NCBI GenBank assembly: GCA_012862575.1
Contig: BLSF01000027.1
Coordinates: 62,001 to 126,000 of the forward strand
From: Parietichytrium sp. I65-24A
Lineage: Eukaryota > Sar > Bigyra > Thraustochytrida > Thraustochytriidae
Direction of reading: 5' to 3'
DNA length: 64,000 bases
The translations under genes were made by a program, and so were the position numbers. Shown in pieces: positions 1 through 10,544 of this stretch (positions are counted from its first letter, which is position 1; every line of letters starts with the position of its first letter). The notes beneath the pieces are model-generated. The model made no database searches and was not told the origin of the DNA. It saw nothing but the letters and a program-made list of their open reading frames with translations.

Positions 1-1658
1 AGCGTAGTTATTCCTCCATACTAACACGTCAAAATGCTTTGCTCCGAGGACTTTACTGCCCTCCTTCGATGTTCTGTCGAGCAAAATAAAAGCTTCAAAA
101 TAGGAACCTTTGTCCTGTAGCAACAGTGCCAGAGCATTAGCGGCAATTAAAGTTTCGCGGTGCGCAAACCCGTGTTGAACTAAGCAGTGCTCCAGAGCAC
201 GTCTAAACAGAACTTCTGCTTCATCGCATCTGCCCTGAGCTTGCAATAACCGAGCAAGCGCAAGCGTGGTCTCATTCGTGACATCGTGATTGAACCCAAA
301 GTACCTTTCTCGCTCTAAGTTTGGCAAAAGTCAGTCAGCATGATGACGCAAAGTCACTAAAAGTGTACACTACCCGAGCACTTCTTCCGGCCTCATTGAC
401 AAAAGTATAGAGACACACTCCGCAGTCCTTATCTTGCACGGACTATCCCACCCTCAAATAGCTCGCCTTTTAACTTACCTGTTAATGTATGTCTCAGGAA
501 GCCTTCAGCAATTTCGAACATGAAGAATCGCTTCGCTTGAAGGCACGCAAGGTCGTGTTGAATCGCCAAGCTACGCCCATGCTCTACGCCAAGGTCGTTT
601 CGCGCGAGTTCTAGGGCTCGAATGTACTGAATGTGAGCCTGCTCAAAGTCTTCTAATCGTTCAAGAAGAGACCCCAAACTATGCGCGCAGTCAACCTGCG
701 GAACAATGTCGAATACCAACATCTCACTCAAGATCTCTTCGCACAGCCACTGCAACAAGAGTTTACCCACCTGCTCATTCACCCAACTTGCCCCAGAAGG
801 GTGTGCTGCACTCACTGCCGTGAGCAACCACTCCTTGTCTTGCGCTGAAAAGGTCGAGCTTCGCGCAAAATCTGGAGTAAACGCCAGAAGCGATTCGTCG
901 AAATTGTCCATCGCCTCTTCCATCCTCCTGCATCCCGCATCAGGCGCCACAGCGCGCAAGAGGATAGGCTTATCATAATCTAGCGCTTGCATACACTCAT
1001 ACAAACACCATGCTCTCTGCACCACTAATGGCGCAGAAGCGGGCTCCATAAACATGCAAACACACGGAATCTCCTCGATGCAGATTCGAACATCTTGCAG
1101 CAAACTGTCGCGGTGAAGCCAAAGGTTTTCAGCGTTCGTATAGCCCTCGAAATGGCGGTGCTGGTCGATCGCAAAGACGTCCAGCCAAAACATCGCTTTA
1201 GAATTCCGATCGATTTCCTGAAACTCAGAATCTAGAGATTTCAGCATTTGCACCAAATTTCCAAAGTTCCCGTCCCAGGGATGTATAATGTAGTGTGTTG
1301 CCCTTCCAACCGATTCAGGGAACGATCGCTTCATCAAACCCGCAAGTGAGCATTCATAGTCGCTAGTTTGCGGCAAGACAAAATCTAAAATGACTTGACG
1401 CGTTGTTTTACTTCCCAGATTATGGTCAGCCACAAGATCCATAAGAAGCTCGATTGAAACTCCTCTATCGTACAGGTCAGGGGGGTCATCGATGGACTCT
1501 ATCTCGTCGGACGACCACTCAAAGTCACCCGACTGCGAGTAATCTCCCTGCTGGAGCTCGGTACCGCCGAAAGGCTGACCTTCACAGCTAGCGAATTCGT
1601 GGCTGCTTTTTCCATGAGAGTCCGTATCAATCGAGTCCCACCCTCTCCCATCTTCCAT
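1..1658 (-). CDS. TIR/HET-like domain plus TPR repeat protein (3' end outside window)
   Basis: Two exons are visible: 1658-479, then 314 to the window edge. The intron (478-315, 164 bp) has a GTAAGT donor and an AG acceptor and keeps phase 1. An acidic N-terminus precedes a globular domain with HPWDGNF, FWLDVFAIDQH and a later QRAWCLYE segment. This pattern resembles N-terminal domains found on many protist kinesin-light-chain-like proteins, and the WxDxxxIDQ core recalls fungal HET and TIR folds. After residue about 320, and throughout exon 2, kinesin-light-chain-type TPR units follow (for example ALARLLQAQGRCDEAEVLF, ALALLLQDKGSYFEAF). Reading stays open to base 1, so the C-terminus is missing. 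The role is unknown. The layout, a signalling-type head with repeat sensors, is reminiscent of immune-type receptors, but that is inference. The exons and TPRs are solid; the fold of the head is less certain. Confidence 0.78.
315..478 (-). other. Spliceosomal intron in the TPR gene
   Basis: The donor on the minus strand is AG|GTAAGT at 478 and the acceptor is ACTTAG at 315. Removing these 164 bases joins a TPR ending in HTLT to one beginning ERERYFGF in the same phase. This explains why the open frame through 429 ends in a non-repeat tail. Confidence 0.8.
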
Positions 1659-3288
1659 CTCTCTTCTCTCACTAATGTGTGTCCACGCGGCCTGTCTCCG
1701 TCTACCCGGTTACCCTTGAAAGTTTGCGAAATGTACTATGCGGAATATCAAGCTTGGAGTATTCGCTCATTTCGAGACCTCGCCAGCGAGGAACAAGCAA
1801 AGACTGCTGCTTTCCAAAACAGTCACGAATCACGTACGTTGGTCAGAACAGCGAGACTATGTTTTTCAGCCTAGGTTTCCAACACCCGTGAAGAATTGCA
1901 ACAGCTAAGGGCTTTGGAGTAATTGTATAAGATCAAAGCAGCGCAAGGTTTTCTTGTGAAACTGAAACACGCAGGCCTCTTCCTCGTTCGGGGCAGACTG
2001 GCGCAGTGGGCGCATGAAAGTCGGTAATTTCAACAAAGTCAAGGTTTCTATATTTGCCACGTTTTCAGGCTCTTGGCTCCCCAGAGTGCCACTATCAAGG
2101 AAAGCCACCGGACTCTCGACACGAACCAAGAGCGCCAGAGTCGCCAACACTCACTCTCCAGTTGGCTGGGCTCGTGAAATTGCGGATAGACTAGCGACCT
2201 TTCTACCTTTGGTGCCCCCCTGCTGCCTCGCTAAATTCACCAAGGCCTATCGAAAGCAGGCGCCAGCGCAAGTTTGGCGCACAACCTACACGGGAGAGAC
2301 CCAAAGGCTGGCTGGCTTGCCAGAACAAGCCTGCTTTTCTTTCCCTCTTCTCCCTTCCTTCTTTTCTGAATTCTGATTTCTGACGCCCTGATCACATCCT
2401 ATGTACTACTACCACTACTTTATGCATACTAAGATGTATTGTATGTGACACTCAATGTGGCTGGCTACCCACGTAAATGTTATATATATATATAAGTACA
2501 TAGTACATTCCTACTGGAGCTAGGGAGCATTATGTCATGTTCGAACAAGAGTACTCACAGTCAGTACCCTGTTTGAGAATCTGAGATCTCAAGGTATCTC
2601 ACAGTCAAGTCGGATTTCTAATCATAGTACTTGAATTAAAGCTTCAAGTGAGCGTGAAATGTTTTGGCGGGGTTCCAGACCTGGTAGACAACTCAGCAGA
2701 ACAATACACTCACGCAGAAAGGGGCCGGTTCTCCAAAGTGCTTGGACTGTGGCCAGGGTGACCAGTAGCTAATAGGGAAATAGGGAAGCAGCAAAATTTT
2801 TGAATTATTGGCAACTCAAGATCAAGTCTGGTTCTTGTCACCAATAAATCAAAATTGTATTTCAGCCGTAGGAGCTTTAGTAGTTTTAGTAAGCCTGTAT
2901 ATCGAGTTTGAGTGGCAATAAGTTAGTTCTTGCAGATCTTTCTTCATGCGTGGGGAGTTGGAAGATTGTGCAATAACAACCTCGGGGCACAAGCGCAGGC
3001 CATTGCAGCGCAAAGTGCTCGAAGTCACGCAATTCCAGGAAATTGAGGACTCTGCCGTCGCCTCCAGTTTTGGTAGACTAGCCAGCTTTCTCGCAGAAAT
3101 CCTGAGGGAAGTCACTTTGCTTTTCACTGAACAAAGAAGGAAGAAGAAGGTGGGAGGAGTGCACAGTCCGGTCAGAAGCGTGTTGGCTCCACCCACTCGT
3201 TGCTCGCGATTCGGAACTTCAGGGTTCGCAGGAGAAGGTGGGCGTGAGCGCAGTTGGAAGTGCAGAAGGAAATTATTCGGCCGAAAGA
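1659..3288. other. Intergenic region between divergent genes
   Basis: About 1.6 kb lies between the starts of the TPR gene (-) and PI31 (+). It contains an (AT)n run near 2480-2494, a GAATTCTGAATT-type stretch near 2365 and a 17-nt GTAC-flanked motif at 2551-2567. The short open frames here show no recognisable protein and are probably chance. Confidence 0.6.
2551..2567. promoter_or_regulatory. Recurring 17-nt near-palindrome, copy 1
   Basis: The sequence is GTACTCACAGTCAGTAC. Its reverse complement differs only at central positions. An almost identical copy lies at 15356-15372 and partial copies occur elsewhere between genes. It sits about 720 bases upstream of the PI31 start. Regulatory function is inference. 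Confidence 0.4.
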
Positions 3289-4551
3289 ATGGCAGCCATT
3301 CGAAACATTCGATCTTGGGAGGAGATCCTGTGCCTGCGCGGAGCCTTGAATAGTACGGCCTCTTTCAGCTCGGATGGGAAAGTGAAGATTACTCTTGATG
3401 GACTGGAAGGTAATCAGGAGAGCTGGGTGTTGGCTTTTCTGGAAAGGTTGGACGGATCGGAAACCTCGACTGCCTGCCAACTTGTGGACAGCGAAGTTTC
3501 CAAACCCTTCGGAGTGGTCGGGAGATTGGGTTTGTGTGATACAGAGGAGCTCACTGGTCCAGCAGCATTGTTGATGGGCGCAATACATGTGATTATCCTT
3601 CAAGAATGCAGCCAATCGTTCATGGTAGACATGAAGTGTGTCGGCTCTGACGGCGGGGAGGATGGTAGTCAGTCATGGGATTTCGAAAAGGCTTGGCCAA
3701 ACTTGCTTCCGCCGGGCTGGAGTACTGCGGCAAAATCATTTTCCTTTCATTACAAGGTTGCGGAGCATCAGAAGCGCCAAGCCAGATTCAAGAAAGATTC
3801 GTTCGAGAAATTGAAGAGCCTGGAGTGGACTCTGAAAGGCCTCACAGTTGGCAGCAACAAACTTGTTATAAACTGCATCCAAGGAGAAGATTCAAGCGAT
3901 ATCATCACCTGCGCTGTCAATATCTCTGATTTTGTTTCGTCGTTCACCTCAAGCGATCTTTCTTCGAAACCAAAGGATGGGATGGCAGCTTTTCTTACTA
4001 GAGCAAGCTCGCTTCATCTCTCGGAGCTAATAAAGGTTCAATTGCTAAAACCATTGCTCAGCCCTTTTGTTGTCGATGCTGTCGATGGCACTTCTTCGTC
4101 AGAGTCCCAGAGCACATCCTCCCTGCGCGCTGCAAGTAGCCGTCGCCAAGGGCCATATCCGCGAGGGGGTGAAGGGGAATTTGGAGGATTCAGACCTGGA
4201 GTTGGACCTGCAGCTGGTTTCGGCGATCCAGACTTGTACCCAAGTATGGGCGGTCCGTTGGGTGGCGGGGGCGGGCTCGGTGGCGGCATGCTTTTTGGGC
4301 CGGGAAATCCGAACTTTGACAGAGGGTTTGGGGGCGGCGGCGGGTTTGGTGGTGTAGGAGGCGCGCCACGCCGCCCGCACCCTGGTGTTCCTCCCGGAGC
4401 GCGATTCGACCCATACGGTCCTCCTGGAGCCGGTGGGTTTCCTGGACCGGGAAGGCTGGACCCGAACTCATGGCCGGGTTCTTTCCGCGGAGATCCGGAC
4501 AATGACCATCTTCAGCCACCTGGCCGAGACGACGATATGCACTACTACTAA
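3289..4551 (+). CDS. PSMF1: Proteasome inhibitor PI31-like protein
   Basis: 420 aa. PI31 binds the 20S proteasome and in other eukaryotes acts in proteasome regulation, transport and assembly. The N-terminal half (about 1-260) fits the FP/PI31-N domain. The C-terminal third is Gly/Pro-rich and carries the family signature: GMLFGPGNPNF, then HPGVPPGARFDPYGPPG, then GDPDNDHLQPPGRDD. The final residues are DDDMHYY. Penultimate Tyr fits the HbYX proteasome-docking tail, but the position before it is His and not a clear hydrophobic residue. The ATG at 3289 (AAAGAATGG) was chosen because the longer reading starts with GTG. The gene is intronless. A second proteasome-biogenesis gene, UMP1/POMP, lies about 34 kb away. 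Confidence 0.88.
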   Translation: MAAIRNIRSWEEILCLRGALNSTASFSSDGKVKITLDGLEGNQESWVLAFLERLDGSETSTACQLVDSEVSKPFGVVGRLGLCDTEELTGPAALLMGAIHVIILQECSQSFMVDMKCVGSDGGEDGSQSWDFEKAWPNLLPPGWSTAAKSFSFHYKVAEHQKRQARFKKDSFEKLKSLEWTLKGLTVGSNKLVINCIQGEDSSDIITCAVNISDFVSSFTSSDLSSKPKDGMAAFLTRASSLHLSELIKVQLLKPLLSPFVVDAVDGTSSSESQSTSSLRAASSRRQGPYPRGGEGEFGGFRPGVGPAAGFGDPDLYPSMGGPLGGGGGLGGGMLFGPGNPNFDRGFGGGGGFGGVGGAPRRPHPGVPPGARFDPYGPPGAGGFPGPGRLDPNSWPGSFRGDPDNDHLQPPGRDDDMHYY

Positions 4552-5100
4552 TTATTGTATGATTAAAATATCAAGAAATGCGAACGAGGAAACAGCACTC
4601 AAGTGTCGTGTGCTCCTTTGCTAATCATATTGTTCCATATGAGTCAGACTCTGATCAAATCTAGGTTGGCGGGGTGTGGGCAGCTCTAGAAACTCAGCTG
4701 GTGGGGCGTGTATCTCTCTTCGAATCGATGAACTTGAGTTTCTGAATTAATATCTGATTGTTTTTCAAGGCACCCTCCCGACACTATTGGACGCGGAATC
4801 GCTCCGCGGTGTATGGCTACTACCGCGTTCTGTAGGACAGTTTTATATTGCGTGCAGTAGTTAGCCCATAAGATCGCATTTGGAAGCAACCTTTCCAGTC
4901 TTGCACGCACTGTCAGAGGAGTCAGACTTGCACGCTTGCGTGAGGGATAAAGACTGCGCGGTGGGGGCGGGCAAAAACTCGGCCGAGCCTCGTTCGATAA
5001 AGGGCGTCGGGGAGAATCCACAATTTGAGACACAGGCAGGCAGGCAGACAAGCAGACAGACAGAGACGACTCTTCTTGAAGTGTATTCTCTCCGCACAGC
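4552..5100. other. Intergenic region with tetranucleotide repeat
   Basis: This is the spacer between the PI31 stop and the next ATG. At 5033-5068 there is an imperfect CAGG/CAGA tetranucleotide run, probably in the 5' leader of the next gene. No other feature is evident. Confidence 0.6.
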
Positions 5101-6054
5101 ATGTGGCTCGATCCAGACGCAGCGGGCGGGAAATCGGTCGGGAACAACTTCCATGCTCTTGAAACGACAAGAAAGGAGCGACTTTTCGAGCAAAATTCCT
5201 GCTCTGCGAATGTGCCCATGAGCACCGTTCCCAGGTTGAATCTCATTGCTGTATCAAACAGTCCTGTGCAATGCGTCCAGTCCAGTCGGGAGTACAATGT
5301 TGCAAGTGCCCCAAATGACACGTTCGGAAGCTCGCCAAAAAGTACCAGAACATACGAAACTCATCAACGCTCAGGGATTAATCGTTTCATGGGGCCCGAT
5401 GATGTCGCAGGATGGAAAAACAAGCTTCACGAGATCGATTCCGCTCGGACAAGTACCCAGTACGCAGGTATACAAGAGCCCAGACCAGCGAAAAACAGCG
5501 AGATATATAAAGCAGACAGAGAACGTCATCAGCGTTATGGTTTTCAAGGCCCACCAAATGCTGACGTAGACAATGCTGCATTGATTTACCGGGTTGGCAG
5601 AGAGATTGCGGCACAGCCGCCGGCGGGGAGATATGAGATGAGGCGTAAAATGGAACTGCAAAATCCTCGGTCATCTGGCACCAGCCCATTGCTAATAGGA
5701 GGTATGCAAGCAACATACCGACACTCTCGAGGCGCAGGCGCAATGAAACCTGTCTCAGATCCCTACAATCCAGTTCTTCATACGGGATCTAAAGCTTCCT
5801 CGAGAGACACCTCGTTGTCCAGTCCTAGATGCGACTACGATCCTCTCCAGCACAGGTTTTTGCACTCCAATTCGATCGAAAGCTCTCAAGATAGCAGTGC
5901 ATGCAGCGCAACAAATCCGCTCGCAAACCATCTTCGCGAGCACCGAGACAGGTTTGTCGACGTCCTCCCCTCAGGAAGAGAATCGGCTCGGTATAACCAT
6001 CTTCAACCACATGATCATAACATCATCGGCACGGCTGGAGATACTACCTACTAG
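5101..6054 (+). CDS. Hypothetical protein, 317 aa
   Basis: A single open frame starts at an ATG with A at -3 (CAGCATGTGG). The product is hydrophilic, Ser/Arg/Asn-rich and without membrane segments or recognised domains. The central part (GPDDVAGWKNKLHEID through KADRERHQRYGFQ) looks the most ordered; the C-terminal half looks disordered. I do not recognise a family. It lies tail-to-tail with the pseudokinase gene. Length and composition favour a real gene, but nothing independent confirms it. Confidence 0.6.
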   Translation: MWLDPDAAGGKSVGNNFHALETTRKERLFEQNSCSANVPMSTVPRLNLIAVSNSPVQCVQSSREYNVASAPNDTFGSSPKSTRTYETHQRSGINRFMGPDDVAGWKNKLHEIDSARTSTQYAGIQEPRPAKNSEIYKADRERHQRYGFQGPPNADVDNAALIYRVGREIAAQPPAGRYEMRRKMELQNPRSSGTSPLLIGGMQATYRHSRGAGAMKPVSDPYNPVLHTGSKASSRDTSLSSPRCDYDPLQHRFLHSNSIESSQDSSACSATNPLANHLREHRDRFVDVLPSGRESARYNHLQPHDHNIIGTAGDTTY

Positions 6055-6340
6055 AGCCCTTGGTTTTGCGAACGGAAGTTATCTTATCGCACGCTTTGTT
6101 GAGTGCCGAAACATTTCTCCTTCTCACTTCTAATATATCCTGGCTTGACTCACCACCGCCAGGACAAATGAGAATAGTTTTTTAAAATCTAGATTTCTAG
6201 TCTGAATATGTAAACTGATTAAATAATATACGTGGCATTTACAAGTCATTAAAACTTCTTTTTTAAACAAAGCTTCTTGTTCGGCTACTGGGAAAGATGG
6301 GCTCTGATTCGCTGCTCCCGCAGATGCAGTGATTGCCAAG

Positions 6341-7880
6341 TTATGATAGTATGGTCTGATAACTCTTGTGCGCGCTTGTTCCTCTCAAGGCTTGGAATAT
6401 TTTTCGTTGGTACGCTTTCCTCTCTACTTTCTGCTGATACCCGCGCTGCAGTGTCTGAAACATCTTGGATCCTTTGTCAGCTTTTTCCAGTTCATTACTA
6501 GCTCGTCTTTGCTTCTTCTCCTCCTCTTTTCTTGTGCTAAGCCTGTGACTCAACTGGACGTCTTGCATCACTTGCTTGCAAACGTTGGTGAAATAAGTGT
6601 AAGACACTTCCTCGGACGTTGGTCTAATCTGAAGTTCTTCGGGGTACACACCAATTGACATTTTCCGTTTTCGGCGGTGTCGTGGACGTGAGAAACACGT
6701 GAGGTCGCCTTCGACATCGACGAGCGCAGGCGGATGAGGGCATTCTAGGTCGTGCAGCTGTGTCCAATCTGGAATCTTTTGCATAAACTTACTCTCACGG
6801 ATCTCTTTCTCTGTCCAGCGCGTCTGCGTGTTTATCTCAAGTAGGCCATGTATTAAGTCGAAGACTCCTTCCGCAACCCACCTTTTTTTGAAGAACAAGC
6901 CCTTGTGCAACGGAAACGGGGGCAATATCATCTCATTTCGAAGTATCCTCTTCGCAATATCGCTTTCGCTGGTGAGATACCCAAAGCAGCCAAATGGGTA
7001 GTAGCCCAGAATGAGCCTGTGCAATGTCGATCCAAGCGCCCACCAGTCCACGCCAAAAGAGTGGCAAAGCTTGACCACTTCATCGTCAGTTGTGACGCGC
7101 CATAAACCCGGGCGATCGAGAAAAGGTCTCAGGATCTCAGTCACTCGGGGCGGCAACAATTCTGGTGCGGTTGTGCCAAGCTGTTCATCGGCTACATCTC
7201 GGTCGGAAGTGAATAGAAAACCCTGCGAAGGGAGAATCTCAATGGCATTCCCGAAACCAAGCAGTTTCACGCTCCCATTCCACGAGATACCAATATTTGA
7301 TGGGGACACGTTTCGATGAGCGATGTGTCGCGTTTCATGCAGAAATGTAAGGGCGCTACTGATCTGGGCAACATAAAACCTAGCCTCATCCATCGACAGG
7401 GTACCTGGAAAGAGGACATTCCCTCTTCGTTCCAAAAGTATATCTAAACTTCCGCCGACGCAATAGTCCTGCACAATGTACACAAATGAGTGGTGGTCGA
7501 AGACTCTGAAGACATTTGAAATGAACCTGTGTGATAAAGCTAGGTGGAGCTTGAGTTGCCTTGAAACTTCCTCAAATGCCCCGGAGTGATGTATCCAGTT
7601 CTTCTTGATCCCCTTTACCGCATAGTACTTCCCGGTTGCTTTGTGTTGAGCCAAAAGAACCCGGCTCGAGTTTGTTTGCATCAAAAACTCTGCCTCTCCG
7701 ACTGGAACCAAGGGGAGATGGGTCAGCACCATCACGAGAGAGCTTCAAAGTCGAGGAAAACTTACAGGAGTCAATATTTACAAACGTGTCGGTCAAGAAT
7801 TTGCCATCCAAGACGGCATGGGCGAGCCACAGTGGTGGTCGCGTGTTTGGTTTTGCACGCTTGCGAAGCTTATACCCCAT
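6341..7880 (-). CDS. AGC-type pseudokinase
   Basis: Two exons, 7880-7766 and 7701-6341, flank a 64-bp intron (7765-7702, GTAAG donor, TTCCAG acceptor, phase 1), giving about 491 aa. The start ATG has a strong context (ATACCATGGG). The layout follows cAMP/cGMP-dependent-type kinases. The beta-3 lysine is kept (YYAVK, K68), along with an APE-like APELLPP, GVDWWALG and an AGC-like YYPFG. However, HRD is HRN (N169 in HRNVSPSN), DFG is GFG (G187), and the glycine loop lacks its glycines. Both the catalytic base and the Mg-binding Asp are therefore absent, so phosphotransfer is unlikely; a scaffold or allosteric role is inferred. A basic, Lys/Glu-rich C-terminal tail of about 130 aa follows. Confidence 0.85.
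7702..7765 (-). other. Intron of the pseudokinase gene
   Basis: 64 bp on the minus strand with donor CCT|GTAAG and acceptor TTCCAG|TCGG. Splicing joins FVNID-S to FGEAEFLMQ in frame and extends the kinase N-terminus. Confidence 0.8.
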
Positions 7881-9059
7881 GGTATCGAAGCCACGGCTCC
7901 TCCTTGATGTGCCTTGCCGAAACGCTCGCCAGCATTGGTCGCATCTGCCTGCCGCCCCGCCTCTGCCTGCCGTCCCGCCGCCTGAAGGGCCGCCTTCCTT
8001 TGCTGGCCGCGAGAATAGACACGCAATCGCTTCTGTGCTTCTCCACTTTAAAGATCACACCGCAAATTTGTGCAAGTGGTCACCTTGTACAGTACAAACC
8101 TTGAGTATCCCGCGACTTTACGATCAAGTTGGTAATAACCAGGACATCATGATTTTTGAAGGAAAAGTGGCAATGTTGAAAAAAAAAATTCTTCTCCACA
8201 CTTCCTTCAGTATTATGACAAGGTCAGAATTAGAAATATCTGCCACTGGTCCGATTCAGTGCCAGTATGGCGTGTGCAAGGAGACCGCGCGATTTTTTTC
8301 TTCCGCAAAATGCAAACTTGACTCAGGGCATCGCTTCGTTGATGCCCGCTTGGAGTTTCAGACACCGAATTTTCACTGCCTTCTGGAGCTTCGACAGAAT
8401 CAACTTCGCATCGCATCCCTCCTAATGGCTGTTATTAGTTTTTATTATACCTCTTGTTGAGACTTAGCGAAGTTTTAGCAGTATGTAGTAAGAAATCTCA
8501 GAGCCGTTGCAGACGAAATGTTCAACTTTCAAATTCAAATTCAACTTGACTCAGCTCAGGCTCAGCTCAGCCGTGTGCCGCGGCAGCGAGTCTGAGTCCA
8601 TCAATGATCTGCAATTTTCATCACAGTCACAATCCGTACAGCTCACGAAACTAATTCTCAGCTAGGAACTTGCGCGTCGGAAGAGTCAAACCAAAACTCT
8701 GAACAAGGCCTTTAGAGCGCATAGTCGCCTTCCACGATTTGTCCTAGTCATTTGCTAGCGCACGACTCCACGGGCGCGCGCTTCATGCTCTTCTTCTATG
8801 AGAGCTTGCCGCACCTCTTACCTTGTGCGCGTACTCCTGGCGCCGTCGAGTCGGTGGTCGATGAGCCGGAGAGTGGAACCTTTGCGTAGCAGATCGATCG
8901 TAGACGGCGCGGACAGCTGACGCTCGGGATACTTGAACGACTCGAGTGGTCACAAGGCGGCAAAAAGTCTCTAGTGCAGTTGTGGTGGCGGGTGACCTGA
9001 GAGTTAAACCGGTTGCCTCATAGTGCGGCTCGGCAGAGGTCTGCGTACCCAGGATCGCC
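7881..9059. other. Intergenic region between divergent pseudokinase and RSPH3 genes
   Basis: About 1.2 kb. A long plus-strand open frame (to 8460) runs antisense across the pseudokinase 5' end but has no recognisable protein character. A CTCAGCTCAGGCTCAG-type imperfect repeat lies near 8545-8575. No RNA gene was recognised. Confidence 0.5.
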
Positions 9060-10337
9060 ATGGGGAGCAGATACGAGTACTCTTCGAGTCCCCAGGCGCT
9101 CTCCAGCCGGCGAGTGAAAGGGAAGACCAAGGGCGGGTTTCGCGATGACGAGAGGACGATTCGGAACGATCCACGCGTGACCGCGAATGCCACGAACTCT
9201 GCATGGTTGCGCAATGTGAATTCCAACACTGATGATAATGTTCGGCAGATGTTGAAGCAAGCATTGAGGACTCCTGTGGACATTTCTGCCAACCTGGTGG
9301 AGCAATGTGAGCCGTTGCAATTTAACGAAATTGGTTCTCAAACGAACTCCTTCTTGCGCCGACCTGAATCACCACCATACATTCCGAAGAAGACGGGAAT
9401 AGACCAAGCCACACAAATAGAAGAGAGCGACAATCTCTTTAATTTTGATGCGGAGGTCGAGCCAATACTCGACATCCTCGTTTCTAAAACCTTGGAGCAG
9501 AGCCTGTGCGAAGTTAACGAGGAAGAAGAGCTGGCATATTTGCGTGAAAGAAAGGGGCATTTCTTGGAGGAAAACCGCCAGTTGCGCCTCGCCGAAATTG
9601 AGCGTGAGAAGGCAGAGGTTTCCAAATGGAAGATGAAGGAAAGAAGAAAGCAAGAAGAAGCAAAGCGCCTGCACAGTGAGCTGCTTGCATGCCAAAAGTC
9701 TGCTGCTGTGCATACGTTTGCAAGCCAAGTTGGAAGCCAGCTGCAAAAGGTAGTTTTTGAAAAGCTGGAGGGCACTCGCGTCTTCCCGAATGAGTTAAAG
9801 GAGGCAATTGTTGGGGATTTTTTGCCATGGCTGGAAGACCGCGTTGAAGAGCAGGTGGCAACTCGCACCCTGGCGAGAAAATTGACAGATGACTTGATCC
9901 GTGCAGCTTATCGGCGCCGAATTTCTGCTTCTCTAAAGTTTCGTCAAGACATTTTCGAAAGAAAGGCCCAAGAACAAGCAGAGAGGGAGCAGCGCGAGCT
10001 TGAAGAGAGGTTGGCCCTCGAGAAACAAAGACTAGAAGACGCGTCCAGGACAATTAATATTTACCTCCGCGGTCTTGGTGTCGGAGGGGATTCGGGAATT
10101 GGGCCCATCACATTAAGGCTGAAAGACACTATTGCAGAGGCAGAAGCATTAATACAAGAGTGGTTAGCCGAGCACGAAATTGATGTCGAGAGGCCAGAGA
10201 AGGGCTTCCTTGAGTTAGCGCTTCAGCTTCAGAGTGATGATGCCGAAGGAGCTGGCATTGACTTTGAGGACACTTCACAGACTTTAGAATTCCTCGAGCA
10301 CCTTCACACCTCTAGCAGGACCGAAGACGATGTTTAA
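9060..10337 (+). CDS. RSPH3: Radial spoke protein 3 (RSPH3/RSP3)
   Basis: 425 aa. RSP3 is the dimeric stalk protein of axonemal radial spokes and an A-kinase anchoring protein. The family core spans about residues 90-300: GSQTNSFLRRP, then TQIEESDNLFNFDAEVEPIL, then LVSKTLEQSLCEVNEEEELA, followed by a long Arg/Glu/Lys coiled coil. The ATG at 9060 has strong context (GCCATGGGG). There is no intron. It converges with a coiled-coil gene 207 bp downstream. Its presence is direct evidence that the organism builds motile cilia with radial spokes at some stage. Confidence 0.93.
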   Translation: MGSRYEYSSSPQALSSRRVKGKTKGGFRDDERTIRNDPRVTANATNSAWLRNVNSNTDDNVRQMLKQALRTPVDISANLVEQCEPLQFNEIGSQTNSFLRRPESPPYIPKKTGIDQATQIEESDNLFNFDAEVEPILDILVSKTLEQSLCEVNEEEELAYLRERKGHFLEENRQLRLAEIEREKAEVSKWKMKERRKQEEAKRLHSELLACQKSAAVHTFASQVGSQLQKVVFEKLEGTRVFPNELKEAIVGDFLPWLEDRVEEQVATRTLARKLTDDLIRAAYRRRISASLKFRQDIFERKAQEQAEREQRELEERLALEKQRLEDASRTINIYLRGLGVGGDSGIGPITLRLKDTIAEAEALIQEWLAEHEIDVERPEKGFLELALQLQSDDAEGAGIDFEDTSQTLEFLEHLHTSSRTEDDV

Positions 10338-10544
10338 AAGCCGATTTGTCAACATTACATGTACTATTCAAATGAGCGAGTTCACTATTTTCCTTCTCTG
10401 CTCTCCCTCTTTGCTCTTGTCAGTTAAGAAGCTCTGGCAGTGCGCGCCACCCCAAGTGTGCACTTCTTAAAGAGCTCTCGACGTTTATCAGCGACAAAGG
10501 CAACTGTTGCTCAGACGTGTTTTTGAAAGTTTACCCATCTCTAT

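Noticed and set aside
2014-2376. 120-codon plus-strand frame in the first intergenic region
   Set aside because: No recognisable domain, poor composition, and no supporting neighbour or splice evidence.
4038-4502. Pro-rich minus-strand frame opposite PI31
   Set aside because: It mirrors the Gly-rich PI31 tail and is explained by codon structure of the real gene.
7636-8460. Long plus-strand open frame antisense to the pseudokinase 5' end
   Set aside because: It overlaps the first exon and start of a well-supported minus-strand gene and has no recognisable protein pattern; probably a shadow frame.
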